A DNA stretch of 27,282 nt from Ruminococcaceae bacterium UBA6392 (GCA_002438685.1 DJQG01000063.1:2633-29914), one strand, 5' to 3'. Counted from the first letter of the stretch, positions 1 through 7,693 are shown. Numbers and translations are program-made. Notes: generated by a model not told the origin, from the letters alone.

Positions 1-122
1 TATGGCAGAACGCAGAGGTTCGCCTGAGCATAGCCCGCGCACATGCCTGAAGTGTTGCAGGTTATTTTGCCCTCTCTTATAAGCTGCCTTACATCGCGCG
101 GACTCATCGAAGAATAGTCCAT
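1..122 (-). CDS. DUF1445/YcsI family putative hydro-lyase (D-glutamate cyclase N-terminal-type), 3' part cut off by window edge
   Basis: Only the first 40 codons are present. The visible N-terminus has the pattern SPRDVRQLIREGKITCNTSG followed by a GYAQANLCVLP stretch, which matches the start of the DUF1445/YcsI family (Pfam D-Glu_cyclase). The same family forms the N-terminal half of the vertebrate mitochondrial D-glutamate cyclase DGLUCY. The ATG at 122-120 is preceded by GGAGG at good spacing, and 15 nt separate it from the pxpC stop, so it is the last visible gene of the dat operon. In B. subtilis, ycsI also lies next to the pxpB/pxpC homologues. The family assignment is fairly secure despite the short length. 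Catalytic activity is inferred only from the family, and the active-site part of the protein is outside the window. Confidence 0.8.
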   Translation of the reverse strand, partial: MDYSSMSPRDVRQLIREGKITCNTSGMCAGYAQANLCVLP

Positions 123-137
123 TTTATCTGCCTCCAA

Positions 138-1124
138 TCAGGAGCCGGATATAGAGGTATCCGCTCTGAGAATCTTATACTGTAGTTTTTTGAGAAGCTT
201 GTTGTCTTGTTTTATACGCTTGACGGCGTACTGGAGATCGACCTTTTCAAAGCGCAGGCTGCCGCCCGGACGCAGCTGAGCGAGCAGGGGCAGGTCAGAG
301 GTGATAACCGTGGCTATCTTTGCATAGCCGCCGGTAGTCTGTCTGTCCGCCATCATGATTATCGGCTTGCCGGAGGACGGAATCTGAACCGAGCCTGCGA
401 CGATGCCGTCCGAAATTATATCGACGCCGTCAACGCTCTCGACAGGCGTGCCATCGAGCTTTATGCCCATTCTGTCGGAGTCGCCGGTGACGGAATAAGT
501 TTCGGAATAAAAGATATTTTTGCCCTTGTCGGAGAAATAATCATCCTGCGGACCGGGTATGACATGGATGGTGACTGTGCCGCCCTTTTGCTTCTCGGGT
601 TCGAAAACGCGGGAAGTCATGCCGTAAAGATCACCCTGCGGATAACGAAGCGGCAATATATCGCCTGATTTCAGCTTTCTGCCCTCGAAGCCGCCGACTT
701 TGCATTTCAGATTCGTTGACATACTGCCCATAACGGGTGCGATATCAAAGCCGCCCGCCACGGCGAGATAGCCGCGAAGTCCGCTCTTAGTGCTCCCGCA
801 ATCGAGGACATCTCCTTTTTTGATGCGCACGGCGCGGTTCATCGGAAGCTCAGTGACTTCGCCCGTCTCGGAATCGGTCACGGTCGGAGCAAACTCGGCT
901 CCGGTTATCGCAATCACATTGTCCTCGTCAAAATAAGCCTTGACGCCGAGCATGGTCATTTCGAGCACGCCGTCCGACTCGCTGTTATCGAGCAGGATAT
1001 TAGCGGCTCTGGCGGCAAGCTGATCCATTGCGCCGCCCTGCTGGAATCCCGACGCCATGTAGCCGCGGCGTCCGAGATCCTGAGCGGTGGTAAGCATACC
1101 GGGAGAGATTATATGCATACTCAT
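138..1124 (-). CDS. pxpC: 5-oxoprolinase subunit C (PxpC / KipA family, biotin-dependent carboxyltransferase-like fold)
   Basis: This 328-residue protein is full length for the CT_A_B (AHS2) family. Features seen include an N-terminal SPGMLTTAQDLGRRGY stretch, a GGAMDQLAARAANILL segment, GYLAVAGGFD near residue 120, and a late IMMADRQTTGGYAKIA motif, all typical of PxpC/KipA. Known family members act with PxpA and PxpB in ATP-dependent cleavage of 5-oxo-L-proline to L-glutamate in the cytoplasm. Only 1 nt separates this ATG from the pxpB stop, and its GGGAGGGG ribosome binding site lies inside the end of pxpB, so the two should be made together. A second ATG lies two codons downstream, so the start could shift by two residues. 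A role on 5-oxo-D-proline here would be inference from the neighbours. Confidence 0.92.
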   Translation of the reverse strand: MSMHIISPGMLTTAQDLGRRGYMASGFQQGGAMDQLAARAANILLDNSESDGVLEMTMLGVKAYFDEDNVIAITGAEFAPTVTDSETGEVTELPMNRAVRIKKGDVLDCGSTKSGLRGYLAVAGGFDIAPVMGSMSTNLKCKVGGFEGRKLKSGDILPLRYPQGDLYGMTSRVFEPEKQKGGTVTIHVIPGPQDDYFSDKGKNIFYSETYSVTGDSDRMGIKLDGTPVESVDGVDIISDGIVAGSVQIPSSGKPIIMMADRQTTGGYAKIATVITSDLPLLAQLRPGGSLRFEKVDLQYAVKRIKQDNKLLKKLQYKILRADTSISGS

Positions 1125-1125
1125 A

Positions 1126-1857
1126 TCATTTCCCCTCCCCGGTCGTTATTCTGCACTCGTATTCGTTGCGGCTGACGAGTTCTTCAATGCGGCGATACTC
1201 CTGTTCATCGATGGCGAAGAAGCGTATATAATCGCCTGCGCGATAGAGTATCGGCTCCGCGCGGGTCGGGTCATAGGGCTTAACGGGCGTTCTGCCGATA
1301 AGCTGCCAGCCGCCCGGAGACGCGAGCGGATATATTCCGGTCTGCTCGCCTCCTATGCCGACGGAGCCTGCGGGAATACTCGTTCGCGGGTTTGACAGGC
1401 GCGGAGTGTGCAGGCGTTTGTCCATATCGCCGAGATAGGCAAATCCGGGCAGGAATCCGAGCATGAAGATAAGATAATCCCTGCCCGTGTGTATGTCTAT
1501 GACCTCCTGCTCGGTGAGCCCGGCGTGGGACGCGACAAAGGCTATATCCTCGCCGAATTCGCCGCCGTAGCAGACGGGAATATTTAACACTCTCTTTTGC
1601 CCGTCCGACACCTGATTGAGCGATTTTATCCGCTTTTTGAGCTTCTTTATCAAAGCCTCGCAGCCCGTCTGCAAGGGATCGTAGCAGACGAGCAGGGAGC
1701 GGAACGTAGGAATACATTCCGTCACCCCGCGTATCGGCTTACGGGACAGCGAGTCAGACAGGCCGCGTATTTTTTTGTTTGTCTCGGGGTCTATAGTCCT
1801 GCCGAATTCAACATTGACCGCCGAATCTCCGGCCGGAAGAAACAGCGTTTCGTTCAT
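1126..1857 (-). CDS. pxpB: 5-oxoprolinase subunit B (PxpB / KipI family)
   Basis: This 243-residue protein matches the CT_C_D (AHS1) family in length and motifs. They include an N-terminal FLPAGDSAVNVEFG, a central FMLGFLPGFAYLGDM segment around residues 130-145, TPRLSNPRTSIPAGSVGIGG, and an SPGGWQLIGRTP motif. PxpB is the partner of PxpC in the 5-oxoprolinase complex; the B. subtilis homologue KipI is also known as a KinA inhibitor. An AAGGGG ribosome binding site precedes the ATG, and the gap to the upstream GLUCM_C gene is 20 nt. No fusion with pxpC is seen; the two are separate genes 1 nt apart. The kinase-inhibitor role cannot be judged from sequence, and the operon context favours 5-oxoproline metabolism. 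Confidence 0.93.
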   Translation of the reverse strand: MNETLFLPAGDSAVNVEFGRTIDPETNKKIRGLSDSLSRKPIRGVTECIPTFRSLLVCYDPLQTGCEALIKKLKKRIKSLNQVSDGQKRVLNIPVCYGGEFGEDIAFVASHAGLTEQEVIDIHTGRDYLIFMLGFLPGFAYLGDMDKRLHTPRLSNPRTSIPAGSVGIGGEQTGIYPLASPGGWQLIGRTPVKPYDPTRAEPILYRAGDYIRFFAIDEQEYRRIEELVSRNEYECRITTGEGK

Positions 1858-1877
1858 AGCTTTTTACCCCTTTTTGG

Positions 1878-2945
1878 TTATTCGCCGAAAAAGCCCTTGT
1901 CGATGACCTTTTCGAACCAGGTCTTGCAGGTATCCTCAAGTCTCAGCGCGTAGCTGACGCACTCGCGCATGAGGTTGACTATCGTCATGTTCATGCTCTT
2001 GCCGAAACCGTCGATAGCCGGGATACACCAGCCGTACATATCAATCATACCGTTGCGAGCGGCGGCGGTTATCGCCTCGCCCTCGAGCTCGGCGGTGTGC
2101 ATGATATCAATATCTTTTTTGAGATAAGCTATCGCCGCTATCATCGCGTAACAGCCCCAATCGGAAACGGTCGCGGTGATTATATTGTCGGTGATGCTCC
2201 GAACGGCTATTCCGCCGCCGCATCCGCAGCGGCACTCGCCCTCGTCGGCATAGGGAATATGCTTATGCAGATGGGGCGCGATAGTGCCCATGCCTATCTC
2301 GTTGCCGAGGTCGCCAATCGCGATATTGAGCACGCCCATAGCGCGAAGCTTATCGAAAAGGATATCCATTTTCGCCTCAAGGTCGGTCACATCAAGTCCT
2401 GTGGCGTTATGATACTTGCCGATTTTATTTTCACCGGGCGCTTCGATGCTGATAACGGCGGCGGGCTTGCCGTGGGAGATTATCTCATCGGCGCAGCTCT
2501 CTGCCTTTGACTTATCTTTTGTAAAGGGCACGACAGTCATGGATATCGGATATTTTTTCAGCTCGTCTATCGACTCATAGAGATGAAGTCCGACAACTGC
2601 CGCCATAGCTTTGACGGCGGGGACATTCTCCTCCTGGCAGACGATAACGGGCTTCGCTCCGAACGCGATAACGAGCGAACGCGCGAGCAGGACGGAGCTG
2701 ATAACGCCGTCCGTCTCAGCGCTGCCGAACGGAGGCAGGACAAAGCCGGTCATTATATAGACGAGGTCATCCTGCTTGAGAGTGTCGCAGAGTTTCCCCG
2801 CCGCGTTCATGCAGAGGGGACCGCCCGTGTATTCGCGCGAGGCGGGATAGAGGATATGACACACACCGTATCCTCTGGGGTCGATGTTGGAGATGTTGTC
2901 GAGGCTGTCGCCTAAATTGAGAAGAGTGAGCTCTTTTTGCGTCAT
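1878..2945 (-). CDS. Stand-alone GLUCM_C/DUF4392 protein, D-glutamate cyclase-like C-terminal domain
   Basis: This 355-residue protein is recognisable as the DUF4392/GLUCM_C family, homologous to the C-terminal half of vertebrate DGLUCY, which interconverts D-glutamate and 5-oxo-D-proline. Family signatures visible are a GGPLCMNAAG segment near residue 41, FVLPPFGSAETDGV at 68-81, SIEAPGENKIGKYHN at 166-180, IGDLGNEIGMG at 210-220, and TDNIITATVSDWGCYA at 252-267. A small Cys cluster (ECRCGCGGG, 237-245) precedes the last motif. The gene is 14 nt downstream of the aminotransferase stop and has a strong GGAGGGG ribosome binding site. The substrate is inferred from the family and from the D-amino-acid aminotransferase and pxpBC neighbours. 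No direct activity can be read from the sequence. Confidence 0.85.
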   Translation of the reverse strand: MTQKELTLLNLGDSLDNISNIDPRGYGVCHILYPASREYTGGPLCMNAAGKLCDTLKQDDLVYIMTGFVLPPFGSAETDGVISSVLLARSLVIAFGAKPVIVCQEENVPAVKAMAAVVGLHLYESIDELKKYPISMTVVPFTKDKSKAESCADEIISHGKPAAVISIEAPGENKIGKYHNATGLDVTDLEAKMDILFDKLRAMGVLNIAIGDLGNEIGMGTIAPHLHKHIPYADEGECRCGCGGGIAVRSITDNIITATVSDWGCYAMIAAIAYLKKDIDIMHTAELEGEAITAAARNGMIDMYGWCIPAIDGFGKSMNMTIVNLMRECVSYALRLEDTCKTWFEKVIDKGFFGE

Positions 2946-2959
2946 ACCGTTCCCCTCCC

Positions 2960-3802
2960 TCAGACAGTTGTAGCATCGATAAACTCTTTGACGAGGTATT
3001 TCTGGAGGATGTCGATAAGCTCGGATGCTTTGCCGCCGACGGGCTTGCCATCTATCTCATTTGCGACAAGGCAGAACGAACCGGACGAAGAGACGATGAC
3101 TTCATCGGCATCCATAAGCTCGGCGACGGTGAACGGAGTCTCATCAACCGGGATATTGTTCGCCTTGCACGCTCTGATAAGATGCGCACGGGCGATGCCG
3201 GGCAGGATATAATGATCAGTCGGAGCGGTCTTGAACACGCCGTCCTTTATGATATGTACATTGCTGTGAGCGCACTCGGTGACTCTGTCGCCGCGATGGA
3301 AAACGCTCTCGTCGCAGCCTGCCTCGGCGGTCTTCTGAGCCGCCATGACGCTCGGGATAAGATTAAGAGTTTTTATATTGCAGTGAAGGAATCTCGTATC
3401 TTCGAGGGTTATGAGCTTTATGCGGCGGGAAAGATCCTGAACCTCGGAGGGCTTTATAGTGACCCAGATATTCGCCTTGCCCTCTTTGGGGAACGCGTGG
3501 TTGCGGATACCGGTGCCGCGGGTCGCCTGCCAATAGACAAAGTTGTTGCCGGAATCGACCTTGCTGACCATATCGTTGAGAATGTCTTTCATCTCGTCCT
3601 TTGTGCAGGGAAGCTCGATGCGAAGCAGTCCCGCGCTGTTGAAGAAACGGTCGATGTGCTCGTCAAGAGCGAAGATGACGCCGTTGCGGCTGTAAGTCGC
3701 GTCATAAACGCCGTCGCCGAAATAGCACACTCTGTCGTTCATGGGAACCATCATTTCTTCAAGAGGACCGAATTTGCCGTTATAATACCCCAGATTTTTC
3801 AT
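2960..3802 (-). CDS. dat: D-amino-acid aminotransferase (class IV PLP enzyme, D-alanine transaminase type)
   Basis: This 280-residue protein has the size of bacterial D-amino-acid aminotransferases, which exchange D-alanine and 2-oxoglutarate for pyruvate and D-glutamate. Motifs seen are DRVCYFGDGVYDATYSRNG at 23-41, RGTGIRNHAFP at 95-105 with the carboxylate-binding Arg100/His102 pair, catalytic Lys144 in CNIKTLNL, and Glu176 in RGDRVTECAHSNV for PLP nitrogen binding. This combination favours the D-enzyme over branched-chain or lyase relatives (IlvE, PabC). It is the first gene after the promoter at 3920-3949, with AAAGGA before the ATG. Placed ahead of the cyclase-like and oxoprolinase genes, it would supply or consume D-glutamate for the operon. 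Substrate preference is inferred. Confidence 0.88.
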   Translation of the reverse strand: MKNLGYYNGKFGPLEEMMVPMNDRVCYFGDGVYDATYSRNGVIFALDEHIDRFFNSAGLLRIELPCTKDEMKDILNDMVSKVDSGNNFVYWQATRGTGIRNHAFPKEGKANIWVTIKPSEVQDLSRRIKLITLEDTRFLHCNIKTLNLIPSVMAAQKTAEAGCDESVFHRGDRVTECAHSNVHIIKDGVFKTAPTDHYILPGIARAHLIRACKANNIPVDETPFTVAELMDADEVIVSSSGSFCLVANEIDGKPVGGKASELIDILQKYLVKEFIDATTV

Positions 3803-3919
3803 TTATATATCATTCCTTTCCCTGCAAAAAATGCAGGATGTAATCAACAATTATTCAAAAATCCGCGTCGGGCAAAGGCGCAAAATCAAAGCCTGTTTCC
3901 CGCGATTTTCAGCATATTC

Positions 3920-3949
3920 ATTATACACACTATTAAATATAAATGTAAA
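3920..3949 (-). promoter_or_regulatory. Sigma-A-type promoter of the dat/pxp operon
   Basis: On the minus strand a TTTACA -35 box (3949-3944) and a perfect TATAAT -10 box (3925-3920) are separated by 18 nt. Transcription would start near 3913, leaving a leader of about 110 nt before the dat ATG. No other good promoter is visible among the five tightly packed genes, so this one likely serves the whole operon. Confidence 0.75.
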
Positions 3950-4058
3950 TAGCACCATTTAGATTCAATATTTTTTGTGGAAAAGCGGGATTTTCATGAA
4001 AATTTTTCGGAAATGTGTCAGAGAGCAAGGATAAAAATTCTGAAATGCAACAGAAATC

Positions 4059-4084
4059 AAAAAAGCGTCCCGCAAGCGGGACGC
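4059..4084 (-). terminator. Intrinsic terminator after the O-antigen-ligase-like gene
   Basis: A 9-bp perfect GC-rich stem (GCGTCCCGC/GCGGGACGC, loop of two bases) is followed on the minus strand by six T residues. It lies 27 nt past the stop at 4112 and separates this gene from the dat operon promoter. Confidence 0.9.
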
Positions 4085-4111
4085 CATGTTTATTTTTGAT
4101 ATATCGGCGTG

Positions 4112-5947
4112 TTATTTATTTTCCGCCGAGCGGTCGCGCGCGTCCTCGCTGACAGAGAGCGCATTCGCCAAAATGACCGACGCGACGCCGCCGACTGCAG
4201 AAAATGTCAGAATATCGCCGTCGAGCGCGGAGAGGATCAGAATGACGACAGAAGTGAACATGTAGACTGCGCAGCCTGCCGAACGGAAAACTTTCGAAAG
4301 ATTTCCGAGGATAAACGCGAGCAGCTTCAGGAAAATGAACGCCGCGGGCATGATATAGACAATAAATCCGAAAATGCCGTAGTTGAGCGCGACGGTTATG
4401 GGATCGGAATGGACTTTTGCCGCGGTCTTTATTGAATCCGTCTGATCGAACAGCGCAGCGAATTTCAAGCCGAAGAGCTTTGTCTGAATATCACCCTCGC
4501 CGAACATCTTTGAATAATAAACCGTTCTGTCGATATTTATGGCGCCTGCATTCGGGAGCGCAGGGCTTCTGAGCGAGCCGAAGCCTATCGCGGCGGCGGG
4601 AGCGTTATTCTCCTGGGCTGCCGTTCCTGGCTCCTCCGTATCGGGCGGAGCGGTAGGTTCCGGTTTCGTCTCAACGGGAGGCATCGTGCTCTCCTCCGGG
4701 CGGGTGACGCGGTTGCTGATATCGGTAAGGAAGCTCTCGATATCGGATCTGTCCGGTATCGTGGGCTTCGTCTGCCACCATCTTGTGGTCTCGGTGCTTA
4801 TCTCCGATGTCTCTTCGGAGGTATCATCGGTGCTGTCGCCGGCAGGCTCTTTTGTGGATTCGCCAGAAGTAGACGCCGAGCTTTTTTCTGTAGTCTTTTT
4901 GTCATCGCCCTTTGTTGTATCGTCATCCTTTTTGTCGCTGCCGGGCACATAGCCGGAGTCAAGATCCGGGACATAATCGCCGCCGTCGTCCTCGTCCTCA
5001 TCGCCGAATATCGGGGCGTCACCGTTCGGGTTGACCGTCGGCGACTGCTGACCGCTATATGTATAGAACATACCCTTGAAGCTGAATGTGCCGTCAAAGC
5101 TGCTCTTCACAGGAGATATCGGCAGGAGCGCGAGAATAAGCACGCAGAAAAGTGCGCTCGAAAGGAACGCGCGCATCATGGGCGGACGGTTCTCTTTTCT
5201 GCCGTCTCGCCAGGATGAAAATGTCCACATAAAGAGGATAGCCGAGAATATGACGGAGACAAAGAGCACGGGTTTTGAATTCGAGAGCACTGCGCCGACA
5301 AGAAGCAAGATAATACCTGCCGCCGGGACTATCCACGAGAGCGCCGCATCGGCGGGCTTTGTGCTCTCCGCTTTCTTTCTGCCGAGATGGGAGACGAAGA
5401 AGACGAGAGCGGTCGGGATAAGCAGAGCGAGCGCCACGGCGAACGAGGTCGAATAATGGAACGTGCCCTTCTTCGAAAGATAATTTATAACGAGTGTCAG
5501 CGCGTAGATGAGCGCCGTCGCCGCTATAACGGCGGGGTGGACTCTGCGTCCGACGGTCTGCGCGGTCTCGAATATAAGCAGGAACATGAACGCGAAGAAG
5601 AAAGTATCCGCCATGAGTCCGAGCATATAGAGTAACGCGACATGGTCGCCGCGGGTCGCGCTCATAAGGCACATCAGCGCGATATATGCGGCGGCGATAC
5701 CGTTATAGACTTTGAACAGAGCGCTGTATTTGCCCTTGTAGAAGCCGAGGGTGAACACGGTCACGGCGACGATGATGATCGCCCTGACGGCACCCGAGAC
5801 GCTGATATAATTCGCCTTGCCGAGATTGATAACGATAGATGAAAGTATATCGAGCAGCGGCTGAATGACGACCAGCGCACAGGTCAAGATATAGAGCACT
5901 GCGCTCTTTTCTCTGTTTGCACTTTTGACAGTTTTCTGATTATTCAT
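4112..5947 (-). CDS. O-antigen ligase/polymerase-like multi-spanning membrane protein with a long acidic, Thr/Ser-rich extracytoplasmic insert
   Basis: This 611-residue protein has about nine hydrophobic segments in residues 16-280, a hydrophilic region at about 283-510, and three more hydrophobic segments to residue 598. The N-terminal VVIQPLLDILSS and the C-terminal KVHSDPITVALNYGIFGF (His513) resemble the Wzy/WaaL O-antigen ligase family, where a conserved His precedes a GIxG-type segment. INIDRTVYY near 471 and KLFGLKF near 490 fit the loop that precedes it. Residues about 300-450 are a low-complexity run rich in Asp, Glu, Thr, Ser and Pro that the family normally lacks. It likely acts in cell-surface glycan assembly, but the substrate is unknown and no glycan cluster is adjacent. 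It is a single-gene unit with its own promoter and terminator. Confidence 0.65.
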   Translation of the reverse strand: MNNQKTVKSANREKSAVLYILTCALVVIQPLLDILSSIVINLGKANYISVSGAVRAIIIVAVTVFTLGFYKGKYSALFKVYNGIAAAYIALMCLMSATRGDHVALLYMLGLMADTFFFAFMFLLIFETAQTVGRRVHPAVIAATALIYALTLVINYLSKKGTFHYSTSFAVALALLIPTALVFFVSHLGRKKAESTKPADAALSWIVPAAGIILLLVGAVLSNSKPVLFVSVIFSAILFMWTFSSWRDGRKENRPPMMRAFLSSALFCVLILALLPISPVKSSFDGTFSFKGMFYTYSGQQSPTVNPNGDAPIFGDEDEDDGGDYVPDLDSGYVPGSDKKDDDTTKGDDKKTTEKSSASTSGESTKEPAGDSTDDTSEETSEISTETTRWWQTKPTIPDRSDIESFLTDISNRVTRPEESTMPPVETKPEPTAPPDTEEPGTAAQENNAPAAAIGFGSLRSPALPNAGAINIDRTVYYSKMFGEGDIQTKLFGLKFAALFDQTDSIKTAAKVHSDPITVALNYGIFGFIVYIMPAAFIFLKLLAFILGNLSKVFRSAGCAVYMFTSVVILILSALDGDILTFSAVGGVASVILANALSVSEDARDRSAENK

Positions 5948-5991
5948 AATTCACTGTCCTTCCGAAAAAATCATTTTTATTTTCTATATTA

Positions 5992-6020
5992 ATTATACCA
6001 CAAACCGCAAAAAATATCAA
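5992..6020 (-). promoter_or_regulatory. Sigma-A-type promoter of the O-antigen-ligase-like gene
   Basis: TTGATA (6020-6015) and TATAAT (5997-5992) are 17 nt apart on the minus strand, with a TGG giving an extended -10. It sits just after the ABC-F stop codon, leaves a leader of roughly 38 nt, and is followed by a GGAAGGA ribosome binding site. Confidence 0.85.
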
Positions 6021-6026
6021 TCCGAG

Positions 6027-7637
6027 TCAGAGCGTGGCGACTTCCATGCCGCGGCTCTCCTTGAACTCGACAAAATCGTCGTAGTTGCCCGAGTGGTCGA
6101 TAACGCCGTCGTCACAGATCTCGATTATTCTGTTGGCGACGGTGTTGACTATCTCGTAGTCGTGCGAGCAGAACAGCACGTTGCCCTTGAAATCCGAGAG
6201 CCCGTTGTTGACGGCGGTTATGGACTCGAGGTCAAGGTGGTTCGTCGGCTGATCGAGGATGAGCACATTCGAGCCGAAGAGCATCATGCGCGAGAGCATA
6301 CATCTGACCTTTTCGCCGCCGGAGAGGACATTGACGGGCTTCAAAACAGCGTCGCCCGAGAACAGCATTCTGCCGAGGAAACCGCGGATATAAGTCTCGG
6401 TCTGATCCTTTGAATACTGGCGCATCCAATCGATAAGATTGAGATCGGTATTGAAGAATGCGGAGTTGTCCGCCGGGAAATAGGAGCGCGAGGTGCTAAG
6501 TCCCCACTTGAAGCTGCCGCTGTCGGGGGTCTCTTCCTCCATGAGAATTTTGAAGAGCATAGTTATCGCCTGCTCGCTTTTTCCGACAAAGGCTATTTTG
6601 TCGTTCTTGCGCACAGTAAAGCTGACATTGTTGAGCAGCTTCACTCCGTCAACTTCCTTGGTCAGCCCCTCGACTGTAAGAATATCCTTGCCGACCTCTC
6701 TGTCCATATCGAAGCCGACAAACGGATAGCGGCGGCTCGACGCGGGGAGCTCTTCGATAGTGAGCTTATCGAGCAGCTTCTTTCTCGAAGTCGCCTGACG
6801 GGACTTCGATTTGTTCGCGGAGAATCTTGCAATGAAAGCCTGAAGCTCTTTTGCCTTTTCTTCGTTTTTCTTATTCTGCTGTTTTATGAGCTTCTGAATG
6901 AGCTGGCTCGACTCATACCAGAACTCGTAGTTGCCGACATACATCTTTATCTCGGAATAATCGATATCGACTATTCGCGTGCAGACATTATTGAGAAAAT
7001 GGCGGTCATGCGAAACGACTATGACCGTTCCGAAATACTCGCTTAAAAAGTCCTCGAGCCACTTGACGGCGGCTATATCGAGGTCGTTCGTAGGCTCGTC
7101 GAGCAGGATTATATCGGGGTTGCCGAAAAGTGCTTGTGCGAGCAGGACTTTGACCTTCTGCGAACCGGAGAGCGACGCCATCTGCTCATAGAGCAGGCTC
7201 TCTTCAAGACCGAGACCCTGAATCAGCTTTGACGCGTCCGACTCCGCCTCCCAGCCGTCGAGCTCGGCGAACTCCTCTTCGAGCACTGCGGCACGCATTC
7301 CGTCCTCCTCGCTGAAGTCCGGCTTTTCATAGAGCGCGTCCTTTTCTTTCATTATATCATAGAGGCGGCGGTTACCCATAATAACGGTGTCGAGCACGGT
7401 GTATTTGTCAAAAGCGTAGTGATCCTGACGGAGCACGGACATTCTGACGGTCGGCGGGATTATGACCGAGCCGTGCGAGGGCTCAAGCTCGCCGCAGAGT
7501 ATTTTCAGAAATGTTGATTTGCCCGCGCCGTTTGCGCCGATTATACCGTAGCAGTTGCCGGGCGTAAATTTGAGATCGACGCCCTTAAACAGGGTCTGGG
7601 TGCCGAAATTGAAGCTGAGATCGGATACTGTTATCAT
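6027..7637 (-). CDS. ABC-F family ATPase (YkpA/YbiT-like ribosome-associated) with degenerate second nucleotide site
   Basis: The protein has two ABC domains, no membrane segments, and a basic coiled linker at about 245-305, as in ABC-F translation factors. Domain 1 has an intact Walker A (GANGAGKS, 34-41), a signature LSGSQ (156-160) and Walker B with catalytic Glu181 (LLDEPTNDLD). Domain 2 has no Walker A lysine (VGKSEQAIT, 351-359), and its catalytic position is Gln463 (LDQPTNHLD), with a normal LSGGE signature at 438. I chose the ATG at 7637, with GGGAGA upstream and 536 residues, because the reading frame to 7709 adds 24 unrelated residues that overlap the promoter. ABC-F members act on the ribosomal E-site region; some give antibiotic resistance, but nothing here shows that. 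Confidence 0.88.
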   Translation of the reverse strand: MITVSDLSFNFGTQTLFKGVDLKFTPGNCYGIIGANGAGKSTFLKILCGELEPSHGSVIIPPTVRMSVLRQDHYAFDKYTVLDTVIMGNRRLYDIMKEKDALYEKPDFSEEDGMRAAVLEEEFAELDGWEAESDASKLIQGLGLEESLLYEQMASLSGSQKVKVLLAQALFGNPDIILLDEPTNDLDIAAVKWLEDFLSEYFGTVIVVSHDRHFLNNVCTRIVDIDYSEIKMYVGNYEFWYESSQLIQKLIKQQNKKNEEKAKELQAFIARFSANKSKSRQATSRKKLLDKLTIEELPASSRRYPFVGFDMDREVGKDILTVEGLTKEVDGVKLLNNVSFTVRKNDKIAFVGKSEQAITMLFKILMEEETPDSGSFKWGLSTSRSYFPADNSAFFNTDLNLIDWMRQYSKDQTETYIRGFLGRMLFSGDAVLKPVNVLSGGEKVRCMLSRMMLFGSNVLILDQPTNHLDLESITAVNNGLSDFKGNVLFCSHDYEIVNTVANRIIEICDDGVIDHSGNYDDFVEFKESRGMEVATL

Positions 7638-7667
7638 CTTGTTCTCCCGTTTTTTTACAATAAATAT

Positions 7668-7693
7668 CTGCGGACAAACGCATTCGCCCGCAG
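7668..7693 (-). promoter_or_regulatory. Hairpin in the 5' leader of the ABC-F gene
   Basis: CTGCGG and CCGCAG arms enclose 14 nt at the very start of the predicted transcript, and ATATTTATTGT follows. The tail is too poor in T for a confident terminator call. It could stabilise the leader or be part of an attenuator. Confidence 0.4.

Larger units (their letters stand above)
3803..4111. other. Intergenic region between the dat operon and the upstream membrane-protein gene
   Basis: This 309-base stretch holds no convincing gene. It contains the intrinsic terminator of the membrane-protein gene (4059-4084) and the promoter of the dat operon (3920-3949). About 110 nt of untranslated leader for dat follows, with a small hairpin (6-bp arms CCTGCA/TGCAGG, 3821-3837) just upstream of the ribosome binding site. 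The rest is AT-rich, and I see no known riboswitch or T-box pattern. Confidence 0.7.

Noticed and set aside
4798..5097. Alternative frames in the low-complexity part of the membrane-protein gene
   Set aside because: Arg/Thr-rich or Ser/Val-rich sequences here are shifted readings of a repetitive Asp/Thr/Ser-coding region and show no independent start signals.
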